A DNA stretch of 64,000 bases from Dietzia sp032248695 (lineage in GTDB: Bacteria > Actinomycetota > Actinomycetes > Mycobacteriales > Mycobacteriaceae), in NCBI RefSeq assembly GCF_032248695.1, contig NZ_JAVHXC010000006.1, positions 124,001 through 188,000 on the forward strand, in the 5' to 3' direction. The translations under genes were made by a program, and so were the position numbers. This document shows positions 24,258-32,852 of the stretch, in pieces (positions within the stretch are counted from its first letter, which is position 1; each line of letters starts with the position of its first letter). The notes below the pieces were generated by a model that was given only the letters and a program-made list of their open reading frames with translations, ran no database searches and was not told the origin of the DNA.

Positions 24258-25964
24258 ATGGCAGACCAGGAATTCGACGTCGTCGTCGTCGGCAGCGGTG
24301 GAGCAGGCATGACGGCCGCCCTCGCGGCAGCAAAGAAGGGCCTCAGCGTGGTCCTCGTGGAGAAGGCCCCGCACTACGGCGGCTCCACCGCCCGCTCCGG
24401 CGGTGGCGTGTGGATCCCCAACAACTCGGTGCTCCAGCGCGACGGTGTCCTCGACACCCCCGAGGCCGCGCGCACGTACCTGAAGTCCATCGTCGGTGAC
24501 GTCGTGCCGGCCGAGCGGATCGACACCTACGTCGACCGTGGCCCCGAGGTCCTGGACTTCGTGCTCGCCAACTCCCCGCTGCAGCTCGAGTGGGTCAAGG
24601 ACTACGCCGACTACTACCCCGAGGCCCCCGGCGGTCGTCTCGGCGGCCGGTCCGTCGAGCCCAAGCCGTTCGACCTGCGCCAGCTCGGCTCCGAGGCCGA
24701 GAAGCTCGAGCCCGGGTACGCCAAGGCCCCGGCGAACATGGTCGTCATGCAGTCGGACTACCGCTGGCTCAACCTGCTGCAGCGGCCCACCACCAAGGGC
24801 ATCCGCCGCTCGATCAAGGTCTCGGCGCGCATGTTCGCGGCCAAGGCCCGCGGGAAGAACATCGTCGGCATGGGTCGCGCGCTCATCGCCGCCCTGCGCA
24901 AGGGCCTGCTCGACGCGGGCGTGCCCGTGTGGCTCGAGACCCCCATGACCGGCCTGGTCACCGAGGGCTCCGGGAACGAGGAGCGCGTCGTGGGCATCAC
25001 CGTCACCCGCAACGGCGAGGAGATGACGCTGCGTGCGCGCCTCGGCGTGGTGATGGGCTCCGGCGGGTTCGAGCACAACCAGGAGATGCGCGACAAGTAC
25101 CAGCGTCAGCCCATCCCCACCGACTGGACCGTGGGCGCCGCCGCCAACACCGGCGAGGGCATCGAGGCCATGGAGAAGGTCGGCGCCGAGCTCGCGTTCA
25201 TGGAGGACGCCTGGTGGGGCCCCACCATCATGCTGCCGCGCGGGCCGTGGTTCGCACTGGCCGAGCGGTCCCTGCCCTGCTCGTTCATGGTCAACCCGCG
25301 CGGCGAGCGCTTCATGAACGAGTCGCTGCCCTACGTCGAGGCCGGCCACAAGATGTACGGCGGCGAGTACGGCCAGGGTGAGGGCCCGGCCGAGAACCTC
25401 CCCGCCTGGATCATCTTCGACCAGGAGTACAAGAACCGGTACCTCTTCGCCGGCCTGCAGGCCAAGCAGCCGCTGCCCAAGAAGTGGCTCGCGTCGGAGA
25501 ACTTCCACAAGGCCGACACCCTCGCGGAGCTCGCCGAGCTCATCGGCGTGCCCGCCGACGCCCTCGAGCGCACCGCGGAGCGGTTCAACGGCTTCGCCGA
25601 GAAGGGCCGCGACGAGGACTTCCAGCGCGGCGAGTCGGGTTACGACCACTACTACGGCGACCCGACTAACAAGCCCAACCCGAGCCTCGGCCCCGTCCGC
25701 AAGGCCCCGTTCTACGCGGCCAAGATGGTGCCCGGCGACCTCGGCACCAAGGGCGGCGCCAACACGGACGTCCACGGCCGGGTGCTGCGTGAGGACGGCT
25801 CCGTGATCGAGGGTCTCTACGCCGCCGGCAACGCGTCCTCGCCCGTCATGGGCCACACCTACGCCGGCCCGGGCGCCACCATCGGACCCGCCATGGTGTT
25901 CGGTTACCTCGCCGTCGAGCACATGCTCGCCTCCGCCCCCACCACCCAGAAGACGGGAGTCTGA
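24258..25964 (+). CDS. kstD: KstD, 3-ketosteroid delta-1-dehydrogenase
   Basis: A 568-residue FAD-dependent dehydrogenase of the KstD/fumarate reductase flavoprotein family. FAD-binding VVVGSGGAGMTAALAAAKKG is at residues 8-27, GGSTARSGGGVWIP follows, and the C-terminal TYAGPGATIGPAM holds the Tyr and Gly that bind the 3-keto group in characterised KstD. It adds the 1,2 double bond to ring A. With KshAB this opens ring B. The ATG at 24258 directly abuts a KstR box and lacks a Shine-Dalgarno sequence. It is followed 1 nt later by the MaoC gene. Confidence 0.95.
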   Translation: MADQEFDVVVVGSGGAGMTAALAAAKKGLSVVLVEKAPHYGGSTARSGGGVWIPNNSVLQRDGVLDTPEAARTYLKSIVGDVVPAERIDTYVDRGPEVLDFVLANSPLQLEWVKDYADYYPEAPGGRLGGRSVEPKPFDLRQLGSEAEKLEPGYAKAPANMVVMQSDYRWLNLLQRPTTKGIRRSIKVSARMFAAKARGKNIVGMGRALIAALRKGLLDAGVPVWLETPMTGLVTEGSGNEERVVGITVTRNGEEMTLRARLGVVMGSGGFEHNQEMRDKYQRQPIPTDWTVGAAANTGEGIEAMEKVGAELAFMEDAWWGPTIMLPRGPWFALAERSLPCSFMVNPRGERFMNESLPYVEAGHKMYGGEYGQGEGPAENLPAWIIFDQEYKNRYLFAGLQAKQPLPKKWLASENFHKADTLAELAELIGVPADALERTAERFNGFAEKGRDEDFQRGESGYDHYYGDPTNKPNPSLGPVRKAPFYAAKMVPGDLGTKGGANTDVHGRVLREDGSVIEGLYAAGNASSPVMGHTYAGPGATIGPAMVFGYLAVEHMLASAPTTQKTGV

Positions 25965-25965
25965 C

Positions 25966-26826
25966 GTGCCGATCGACCTCGACACCGCCCTCGGGGCGCA
26001 GCTGCCCTCGCAGGAGTTCTCCTGGACCGCCTCCGACGTGGCGCTCTACGCCCTGTCCGTCGGTGCCGCCGCCGACCCCATGGACACCACGGGGCTGGAG
26101 TACATCCACGACTCCGCGCCGAAGGTGCTGCCGTCGTTCGCCACCGTCGCGGCGACGATGAACGTCACCGAGGCGCCGAAGGTCTCGTTCCCCGGCGTGG
26201 AGATCGACCTGGCGAAGGTCGTCCACGGCAGCCAGTCCGTCACGCTGCACCGGCCCATCCCGGCGGCCGGGACGGCCACCACGACGACCAGGATCGCCGA
26301 GATCCAGGACAAAGGGTCGGCCGCGGTGATCATCCAGGAGTCCGAGACGGTCTCCGCCGACGGCGAGAAGTTGTGGACCTCGCGCTCGGGCATCTTCGCC
26401 AAGGGCGAGGGCGGATTCGGTGGCGAGCGCGGCACCTCCGAGAAGGTCGAGTACCCCGAGCGAGGGGCCGACCACACCATCGAGGTGGCCACGCTGCCCC
26501 AGCAGGCGCTGTTCTACCGCCTCTGCGGCGACCGCAACCCGCTGCACTCCGACCCCGCCTTCGCCGAGGCGGCCGGGTTCCCGCGCCCGATCCTGCACGG
26601 CCTGTGCTCCTACGGCCTGGTCCTGCGCGCGGTCGTCGACGAGGTGCTGGGCGGCGACGTCTCGCGCGTCGGCGGCTACGGCGTCACCTTCGGCGGGATC
26701 TTCTTCCCCGGTGAGACCATGCGCATCCGCGTGTGGGAGGAGGGCTCGCGCCTGCTCGTGGCGGCCACCGTCGCGGAGCGCGACGACGCCCCGGTGCTCA
26801 AGAACGTGGTGGTCGAGCTCGCCTGA
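25966..26826 (+). CDS. MaoC-type 2-enoyl-CoA hydratase (ChsH3-like)
   Basis: A 286-residue double-hotdog hydratase with the (R)-hydratase motif CGDRNPLHSDPAFAEAAGF followed by PILHG near residue 185. The length and the place right after kstD match Rv3538 (ChsH3) of M. tuberculosis. Known ChsH3 hydrates an enoyl-CoA intermediate of the cholesterol side chain. GTG start 1 nt after the kstD stop, so it is in the same KstR-controlled transcript. It is followed by a terminator. Confidence 0.85.
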   Translation: MPIDLDTALGAQLPSQEFSWTASDVALYALSVGAAADPMDTTGLEYIHDSAPKVLPSFATVAATMNVTEAPKVSFPGVEIDLAKVVHGSQSVTLHRPIPAAGTATTTTRIAEIQDKGSAAVIIQESETVSADGEKLWTSRSGIFAKGEGGFGGERGTSEKVEYPERGADHTIEVATLPQQALFYRLCGDRNPLHSDPAFAEAAGFPRPILHGLCSYGLVLRAVVDEVLGGDVSRVGGYGVTFGGIFFPGETMRIRVWEEGSRLLVAATVAERDDAPVLKNVVVELA

Positions 26827-26847
26827 CCGGCGCCGCCACCCTGACGT

Positions 26848-26876
26848 ACACCCCGCGGTCGATCACCGCGGGGTGT
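26848..26876 (+). terminator. Terminator after the kstD-hydratase operon
   Basis: Perfect 12-bp stem (ACACCCCGCGGT with ACCGCGGGGTGT) and a 5-nt CGATC loop, starting 21 bp after the hydratase stop. Confidence 0.85.
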
Positions 26877-26931
26877 CGTCGTTCCCGGGACCGGTCACCC
26901 GTGACGCTCCCGGGCGCACATGAAGACTCCG

Positions 26932-26958
26932 TCATGAGGCTTTCATGAGCCCGTCATG
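26932..26958 (+). promoter_or_regulatory. 11-bp-spaced TCATGA direct repeats, candidate response-regulator site
   Basis: TCATGA occurs at 26932 and 26943, with TCATGC at 26954, so three half-sites are spaced exactly 11 bp apart; a further CATGA lies at 26919. An 11-bp phase is characteristic of tandem OmpR/PhoB-family binding. The array is upstream of the two acidic exported proteins and of the OmpR-type regulator encoded in the same run, so autoregulation is likely. Confidence 0.55.
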
Positions 26959-26980
26959 CCGGGCCCACAGGATTGCAGTC

Positions 26981-27295
26981 ATGACCGAGAACACCAGCCC
27001 CCGCGCCGTCCTGCTGGCCCTGTCCGCCTCCGCCGTCCTCCTGCTGTCGGGATGTGCTGCCGGCGGCGCGGGCCGGTCCCCCGCGGCCGAGAGCCCCGCC
27101 GCCGGAACCGCCACCGTGACCGTGACCGCGCCGGCCCAGGCGGACGAGCGCGTCGCGGGCGGGGCCGCCGTGGACAGCGACGACCACGACGACGACAGAG
27201 ACGACCGGGACGACCGGGACGACGATGATCGTGATGATGACGACCGCGACGACGACCGCGACGACGACGACGACCACGACGATCTCGACGACTGA
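26981..27295 (+). CDS. Lipoprotein with an Asp/Arg/His-rich tail
   Basis: A 104-residue predicted lipoprotein: basic N-terminus, hydrophobic stretch and lipobox LLSGC (Cys near residue 25), then a short Ala/Thr linker and a tail of about 38 residues made almost entirely of Asp with Arg and His. No known domain. The tail would be strongly anionic outside the membrane and could bind divalent cations or a basic partner. It heads a run ending in a histidine kinase and an OmpR-type regulator, so it may be a sensor accessory. Low-complexity codons (GAC, CGC) may also allow length variation. Confidence 0.7.
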   Translation: MTENTSPRAVLLALSASAVLLLSGCAAGGAGRSPAAESPAAGTATVTVTAPAQADERVAGGAAVDSDDHDDDRDDRDDRDDDDRDDDDRDDDRDDDDDHDDLDD

Positions 27296-27306
27296 CCGGG
27301 CCCGCC

Positions 27307-27765
27307 ATGTCTGAGTTCACACGCAAGCTCGCACTGATCGCGGCGGTGGTGCTCGTCCCCGCCGGCCTCGCGCTCGGCGCCGTGGCCATCAGCTCCGACA
27401 CCGGGGCCCCGCCGGTCCGGGTGGAGGACGCCTCGATCGACCTGCAGTCGCCGACCGACCGGCAGGGGCGCTCCTCGTCGTCGTCCCCGACCCCGGGTGA
27501 CCCCGCGGCCGACGGCGACGCGACCCCCGACGACACCGAGCCCTCCGACAGCACCGAGCCCCCCGCCTCGGCTGTCCCGGACCGACCGGCGGCTCCCCCT
27601 GCCGCCCCTGCCGCCCCGGCGGCCCCGGCCCGCCCCGCGCAACCCGTCCCGGTCCAGCCGGTCCAGCCGGTGGTGCCGTACTACGGCGGCGACCGGGACG
27701 GCGACGACGACTGGGACGATGAGTGGGACGACGACGGGGACGGCGATGACGACTGGGACGACTGA
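27307..27765 (+). CDS. Exported Pro/Ala-rich protein with an Asp/Trp-rich C-terminus
   Basis: A 152-residue protein: one N-terminal hydrophobic segment (residues 7-28; a signal anchor or signal peptide), a disordered Ser/Thr/Pro/Ala-rich middle with an APAAPAAPARPAQP repeat and PVQPVQPV, and an acidic end of Asp and Trp (DDWDDEWDD-type). No known domain. Its last 20 bp overlap the start of the histidine kinase gene, so the two are translationally linked. It and the upstream lipoprotein form a pair of acidic extracytoplasmic proteins, plausibly the input side of the kinase. Confidence 0.7.
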   Translation: MSEFTRKLALIAAVVLVPAGLALGAVAISSDTGAPPVRVEDASIDLQSPTDRQGRSSSSSPTPGDPAADGDATPDDTEPSDSTEPPASAVPDRPAAPPAAPAAPAAPARPAQPVPVQPVQPVVPYYGGDRDGDDDWDDEWDDDGDGDDDWDD

Positions 27766-29293
27766 GGCGGGAGCGGCCGGACGGGCGGATGCCACGGCGA
27801 TACCGGCACGCTGGCGGATCGTCGGGTGGATCGTCCTCACCACCGCCCTCGTGCTGCTCGCGCTGGGGCTCACCCTGCGGGCCCTGTTCATGTCCGACGT
27901 CGACCGGACGGCCAACGCGGACGTCGTGCAGGAGCTCGACGAGTTCCGCGCGTTCGTCCGGGAGGGCGTCGACCCCACGACCGCGCGGCCGTTCGACGAC
28001 CCCGAGCGGCTCCTGCGGCTCTACCTGAGCCGCCAGATCCCCGCCGCCAACGAGGTCCACCTGGGCATGGACGAGGCGCGGGTGTTCGCCGTGGACCGCT
28101 CGGCCGGGGACCCCACCCCCTACGACCTCGCCGCCGACCCGGAGCTGCTCGACGTCATCCGCTCGTCGGCGGAACCGTCGGGGGTCACCGACAGCCCCGC
28201 CGGCCCGGTCCGGTGGGGCAAGGTCACGATCACCGGCGGCGAGCCCGGCTCCGACCCCGCGGCCGGCGCGGACTCGACGTTCGTGATAGCCGTGTTCACC
28301 GGGCCGGAGCGCGCCGAGGTGGACGCCACCATGCGCGTCTACGCGTGGGGCTCGCTCGGCGGGCTCGCGCTGACGGCCCTGTTCGGGTACCTCGTCGCCG
28401 GGCAGATCCTCGCGCCCGTGCGGGAGGTGAGGCGCGTGGCCGAGCGGATCCAGGAGAGCGACCTCGACCGGCGCGTGCCGGTCCGGGGCCGGGACGACAT
28501 TTCCCAGCTCGCCGAGACGTTCAACGCGATGCTCGACCGGATCGAGGGAGCCTACGACACCCAACGCCGCTTCGTCGACGACGCCGGGCACGAACTGCGC
28601 ACGCCCATCACGGTGATCCGCGGGCACCTGGAGACCATGACCCCCGACGACCCGCCGGCCGTCCGCGCCGAGACGCTGCGCCTGGTGGACTCCGAACTGG
28701 ACCGGATGTCGCGCATCGTCTCCGACCTGCTCACCATGGCCAAGGCCGAACGGCCCGACTTCGTACGGCCCCGCCCCGTCGACGCCGCCGAGTTGCTCCT
28801 CGACATCGAGTCCCAGGCCCAGCAGCTCGGCGACCGCCGGTGGGAGCTCGTCGAGATCGCCGAGGGCGAGGCGGTGGTGGATCCGCAGCGGATCACGCAG
28901 GCCGTGCTCCAGCTGGCGTCCAACGCGGTCACCCACACCGCGGACGGTGACCGGATCCGGCTCGGCTCGCGGTGGGTCACGGGCGGCGGACCGGACGGCG
29001 GTCCCGCCGACGAGCCCGGCGAGGGGCCCGGCACCGGGTACCGCCTGGTCATCTCGGTCGCGGACGAGGGCCCCGGCGTCGCCCCCGAGGACGCCGAGCG
29101 GATCTTCCGGCGCTTCGACCGGGGCGCGGCCGGCACCTCCGGTTCCGGCGGCGCGGGCCTCGGACTGGCCATCGTCTCCGCCATCGCGGCCGCCCACGGC
29201 GGCACCGTCACCCTCGACTCCACGCCCGGTCACGGCGCCACGTTCGCCGTCGACATCCCCGCTTCGGACCGCCCACAGGAGGCCACGCCGTGA
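27746..29293 (+). CDS. Sensor histidine kinase
   Basis: A 515-residue kinase: TM1 about residues 24-49, an extracytoplasmic sensor domain of about 150 residues, TM2 about 198-222, HAMP, HisKA with His282 in DDAGHELRTP, then an HATPase domain with the N-box (LASNAVTHT) and the G boxes (DEGPGV, GGAGLGLAI). The start is the ATG at 27746, inside the preceding gene; a later start would cut TM1. The stop overlaps the regulator start (GTGA). The sensor domain matches no family I recognise. Confidence 0.88.
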   Translation: MTTGTTEAGAAGRADATAIPARWRIVGWIVLTTALVLLALGLTLRALFMSDVDRTANADVVQELDEFRAFVREGVDPTTARPFDDPERLLRLYLSRQIPAANEVHLGMDEARVFAVDRSAGDPTPYDLAADPELLDVIRSSAEPSGVTDSPAGPVRWGKVTITGGEPGSDPAAGADSTFVIAVFTGPERAEVDATMRVYAWGSLGGLALTALFGYLVAGQILAPVREVRRVAERIQESDLDRRVPVRGRDDISQLAETFNAMLDRIEGAYDTQRRFVDDAGHELRTPITVIRGHLETMTPDDPPAVRAETLRLVDSELDRMSRIVSDLLTMAKAERPDFVRPRPVDAAELLLDIESQAQQLGDRRWELVEIAEGEAVVDPQRITQAVLQLASNAVTHTADGDRIRLGSRWVTGGGPDGGPADEPGEGPGTGYRLVISVADEGPGVAPEDAERIFRRFDRGAAGTSGSGGAGLGLAIVSAIAAAHGGTVTLDSTPGHGATFAVDIPASDRPQEATP

Positions 29294-29952
29294 ACCGCAT
29301 CCTCATCGCCGAGGACGACGCCCGAATCGTGTCGTTCCTGCGCAAGGGCCTGCACGCCGCGGGCTTCGTCACCTCCCACGTCGCCGACGGGCGTTCCGCG
29401 CTCGAGGCCATGCGTGCGGGCGACCACGACCTGGTGGTCCTCGACATCGGGCTGCCGCTCATAGACGGGTTCGAGGTCCTCACCACCGCCCGCGGGTCGG
29501 GCATCACCACGCCGGTCGTCGTCCTGACCGCCCGCGACTCCGTGGACGACACGGTGCTGGGGCTCGAATCGGGGGCCAACGACTACCTGGCCAAACCGTT
29601 CCACTTCGCCGAACTCCTCGCCCGGGTGCGTATCCGGCTGGGCGAGGGCGGCGAGGCCGCGGAGGCGACGCCCGTGCTGCACCACGGGGACCTGTCCCTC
29701 GACCTGCTCACCCGGGTCGCGACGGTCGGCGACCGGCAGGTGGAGCTGACGAGCCGCGAGTTCGCGATGCTCAAGGTGTTCCTCAAGCACCCCGGCCAGG
29801 TGCTGTCGCGGGAGCAGATCCTCGCCCACGCGTGGGGTTACGACTTCGACCCGGCCTCCAACGTCGTGGACGTGTACGTGCGCACGCTGCGCCGCAAGAT
29901 CGGTGCGCAGCGCCTCGTCACGGTGCGTGGGGCGGGGTACAAGCTCTCATGA
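29290..29952 (+). CDS. OmpR/PhoB-family response regulator
   Basis: A 220-residue regulator: receiver with acidic EDD (residues 8-10), phosphorylation site Asp52 (VVLDIGLP), Thr and Lys (AKPFHF), then a winged helix ending in VVDVYVRTLRRKI and GAGYKL. GTG start overlapping the kinase stop; its stop overlaps the transporter start (ATGA). The transporter is therefore in the same transcript and probably its target. Confidence 0.92.
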   Translation: MNRILIAEDDARIVSFLRKGLHAAGFVTSHVADGRSALEAMRAGDHDLVVLDIGLPLIDGFEVLTTARGSGITTPVVVLTARDSVDDTVLGLESGANDYLAKPFHFAELLARVRIRLGEGGEAAEATPVLHHGDLSLDLLTRVATVGDRQVELTSREFAMLKVFLKHPGQVLSREQILAHAWGYDFDPASNVVDVYVRTLRRKIGAQRLVTVRGAGYKLS

Positions 29953-31478
29953 CCGTCACCGTTCACCACCGGACCCCGTGGCCCGGTGGCCCGCCCCCGC
30001 ATGCCCGCAGCACCCCGCCGGGGCGCCGGCGCCCGCTGCCGCGCCCCACCGGCCGCGTCGTCCGGGCGGTCGCGGCGGCTGTCGCCCTCGGCGCGGGCGT
30101 CACCGCCCTGGCCGTGGCCGGCCCCGACGCCGGGGCGGCCGCGGTCCCCACCCTCACGGTGTTCGCGGCGGCGGTGTGGTTCTGGGTCTTCACCGACGTC
30201 GACGACACCTTCGTCGCGCTCGGTGCGGCGGTGGTCCTCACGGTGCTGGGCGTCTCCGATCCCGACGCCCTGTTCGGCTCGCTCGGGGACGACACGATGT
30301 GGCTGCTCATCGCGGCGTTCATCATCGCGTTCGCGGTCTCGGCCTCGGGCCTGGCCACGCGGGCGGCGGCGTTCGTCGTCACCGGCGCCCGGGGGCCGCG
30401 CAGCCTGGTGCACCTGCTCACCGCCGCACTCGTCGCGACAGCCTTCGCGGTGCCGGCCACCTCGGGCCGGGCGGCGCTGGCCCTGCCGGTCTTCCTGGCG
30501 TTGGCCCGGGTCCTGGCCGACCGCCCGGCGCTGGTGCGGATGCTCGCCCTGCTCTTCCCGACGGTGGTCCTGCTGTCCGCGGTCGCGTCCCTCATCGGGG
30601 CCGGCGCGCATCTCATCACCGTGCAGCTGCTCGCCGCCGCGGGGCACGGCGAGCTCGACTTCGCCGGCTGGCTGATCGTCGGCCTGCCGCTCGCCCTGGT
30701 CTCGTCCCACCTGGCGGCCGAGCTCGTGCTGATGCTGTTCACCTCGTCCGCCGAGCGCCGGCGGGGCCTGCGGATCGGCGCCGCGGAGTTCGAGGCCGCG
30801 GGGGTCGGCCGGGTGACCGGCCCGCTCACCGTGCACCAGTCGCGCACCGCGCTGCTGCTGGCCGCGATGATCGGCCTGTGGTCCACCGAGGCCCTCCACG
30901 GTGCGCCGCCGGCGCTGGTCGCGCTGATCGGCGCGCTGGTGGTGACGTCGCCGCGGTACGGCGGGGTCGCCCTGGGCGACGCGGTGAAGAAGATCCCGTG
31001 GTCGCTGCTGCTGTTCATGGCGGCCACCGTCACGCTCGGCCACGCGCTGGCCACGTCGGGCGCGGCGGATCTGCTCGCGCGTGTGGCGCTGGCGCCCGTG
31101 CCCGATTCGGGCGCGGCGGCCGGGCCGGTGTTCGTGGTGGCGGTCGTCGTGGTGTCGGCCTTGTCGCACCTGGTGGTCCAGTCCCGGTCGGCGCGCTCGG
31201 CCGTGCTGGTGCCGATCGTCATCTCCCTGGCCCCGTCGGTCGGGGTGTCCCCGGTCGCGGCGGCGTTGCTGTCGACCGCCGCCGCGGGCCTGTGTCACAC
31301 CCTGCCGTCCTCGGCCAAGCCGGTGACGATCTTCGCCGGCGTGACGGACGCGCCCACGTTCGGGCGCGGCGACCTGGTGCGCCTGTCGGCGTGGCTGACG
31401 CCGCTGATGTGCCTGGTCTTCCTGGCGTTCGCGTGGTGGGTGTGGCCCGTCCTGGGCCTGCCCCTGTTCCTGCCCTGA
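29949..31478 (+). CDS. DASS/SLC13-family anion transporter
   Basis: A 509-residue membrane protein with about 12 hydrophobic segments, an SNT-like duplicated organisation and features of the divalent anion:sodium symporter superfamily (ALAVPATSGRAAL-type re-entrant loop, the late SSAKPVTIFAG segment). An N-terminal basic, Pro-rich cytoplasmic extension of about 35 residues precedes the first helix. Translationally coupled to the regulator gene and followed by glycerate kinase. This suggests uptake of a small organic acid, with glycerate, tartronate or a dicarboxylate as candidates. Confidence 0.78.
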   Translation: MTVTVHHRTPWPGGPPPHARSTPPGRRRPLPRPTGRVVRAVAAAVALGAGVTALAVAGPDAGAAAVPTLTVFAAAVWFWVFTDVDDTFVALGAAVVLTVLGVSDPDALFGSLGDDTMWLLIAAFIIAFAVSASGLATRAAAFVVTGARGPRSLVHLLTAALVATAFAVPATSGRAALALPVFLALARVLADRPALVRMLALLFPTVVLLSAVASLIGAGAHLITVQLLAAAGHGELDFAGWLIVGLPLALVSSHLAAELVLMLFTSSAERRRGLRIGAAEFEAAGVGRVTGPLTVHQSRTALLLAAMIGLWSTEALHGAPPALVALIGALVVTSPRYGGVALGDAVKKIPWSLLLFMAATVTLGHALATSGAADLLARVALAPVPDSGAAAGPVFVVAVVVVSALSHLVVQSRSARSAVLVPIVISLAPSVGVSPVAAALLSTAAAGLCHTLPSSAKPVTIFAGVTDAPTFGRGDLVRLSAWLTPLMCLVFLAFAWWVWPVLGLPLFLP

Positions 31479-31548
31479 GCGCGCCCGGGCGCCCCCGCTC
31501 CCACCCTGTCCCCCCTTGCCCTTGTCCCCTTCACCCGGAGGAATCACC

Positions 31549-32760
31549 GTGTACCTGCCCGATCGCATTCTCGTCGCCCCGTCCGGCTTCAAGGAGTCCC
31601 TCGACGCCGTGGAGGTCGCCGACGCCATCGCGGCGGGCGTGCGCCGGGCGCTACCGGGCGTGCGGGTGACCGCGCTGCCCGTGCCCGACGGCGGCGAGGG
31701 GACGGTGTCCATCCTCGCGGCGACCACCGGCGGCACCGTGCACGAGACCGTGGTGACGGGCCCGGTGGGGCGACCGGTCACCGCGTCGTGGGCGATGCTG
31801 GGCGGGTCGGGGCCCCGCACCGCCGTGGTGGAGATGGCCGCCGCCGCGGGACTGTCGTTGGTGCCGCACGACCTGCGCGACCCGGGCGCGACCACGACCC
31901 GGGGCGTGGGTGAGCTCATCGCCGCCGCGCTCGACGCCGGCGCCGAGCGGGTCGTGGTGGGCTGCGGGGACTCCGGCACGTGCGACGGCGGCGCGGGCGC
32001 CCTCGCCGCGCTCGGGGCGAGGATCCTGGGTGACGACGACGAGGTGCTCCCCGACGGCGGACGTCACCTCCACCGGGTGGCGCGCGTGGACCTGTCCGGG
32101 CTGGATCCGCGGCTGGCGCGCGTGCCCGTCGAGCTGGCCTGCAATCCGACCAACGTCCTGTGTGGTGACCGCGGGGTGGCCCGCGTGTTCGGCCCGCAGA
32201 AGGGGGCCACCCCGGAGCAGGTCGCGGCCCTGGAGGCCGGGCTGGAGCGCTGGGCCGGGGTGCTGTCCCGGGACGGGATCGGGGCGCCCGGTGGCCCGGA
32301 CCTGCGCGGCGGGCCGGGCACCGGGGCCTCGGGCGGTCTCGGCGCGGGGCTGGCCGGTGGGCTCGGGGCGACCCCGCGGTCGCGCTTCGACGTGCTGCTC
32401 ACGCCCGGCATGCTCGGCTCGGACCTGGACGCGGAGATCGCCGCCGCCGACCTGGTCATCACCGCCGAGGGGGCGATCGACTTCCAGACCCCGCGGGGGA
32501 AGGTGCCCGCCGAGGTGGCCCGCCGCGCCGGCCTGGCCGGGGTGCCCGTCCTGGCGATCGCGGGGTCGCTCGGGCGGGGCGCCCCGGACGTCCACGACAT
32601 CGGGATCGGTGCGGTCACCTCCATCATGGCCGTGCCCATGCCGCTCGCCGACGCCGTGGCCCAGGGGCGCCAGCTGCTGGTGGAGGCCACCGAGCGGACG
32701 ATGCGCATGCTGCTGCTCGGCGCCGCCGTGTCCCGGCGGGCCGGCGAGCGGGCGGCCTGA
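31549..32760 (+). CDS. glxK: Glycerate kinase (GlxK/GarK type)
   Basis: A 403-residue type 1 glycerate kinase: ILVAPSGFKESLDAVEVADAI at the N-terminus, PDGGEGT near residue 48, GCGDSGTCDGGAG near 140, and LVITAEGAIDFQTPRGKVP near 305 are the family signatures. It phosphorylates D-glycerate. A Gly-rich insert (about residues 245-280) is not usual. GTG at 31549 was chosen because GGAGGA lies 7 nt upstream. Placed after the DASS transporter, it suggests the two-component unit controls use of glycerate or a precursor. Confidence 0.88.
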   Translation: MYLPDRILVAPSGFKESLDAVEVADAIAAGVRRALPGVRVTALPVPDGGEGTVSILAATTGGTVHETVVTGPVGRPVTASWAMLGGSGPRTAVVEMAAAAGLSLVPHDLRDPGATTTRGVGELIAAALDAGAERVVVGCGDSGTCDGGAGALAALGARILGDDDEVLPDGGRHLHRVARVDLSGLDPRLARVPVELACNPTNVLCGDRGVARVFGPQKGATPEQVAALEAGLERWAGVLSRDGIGAPGGPDLRGGPGTGASGGLGAGLAGGLGATPRSRFDVLLTPGMLGSDLDAEIAAADLVITAEGAIDFQTPRGKVPAEVARRAGLAGVPVLAIAGSLGRGAPDVHDIGIGAVTSIMAVPMPLADAVAQGRQLLVEATERTMRMLLLGAAVSRRAGERAA

Positions 32761-32852
32761 GCCCGCGTCGACCTGACCAGGGTGGCGGAGGCGGCGGCGC
32801 TGCGGGTGCCGCCGAAGTCGACCATCTCCGCCCGCGGCCGGGGCGCGCGGCG

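Noticed and set aside
23412..25985. An 857-residue minus-strand frame running opposite kstD into hsaE
   Set aside because: The kstD-opposite part is a high-GC shadow; the real hsaE starts at 24197.
32761..32852. Extra small gene between glycerate kinase and the F420-type gene
   Set aside because: Only an antisense-overlapping frame with no start signals or family features.
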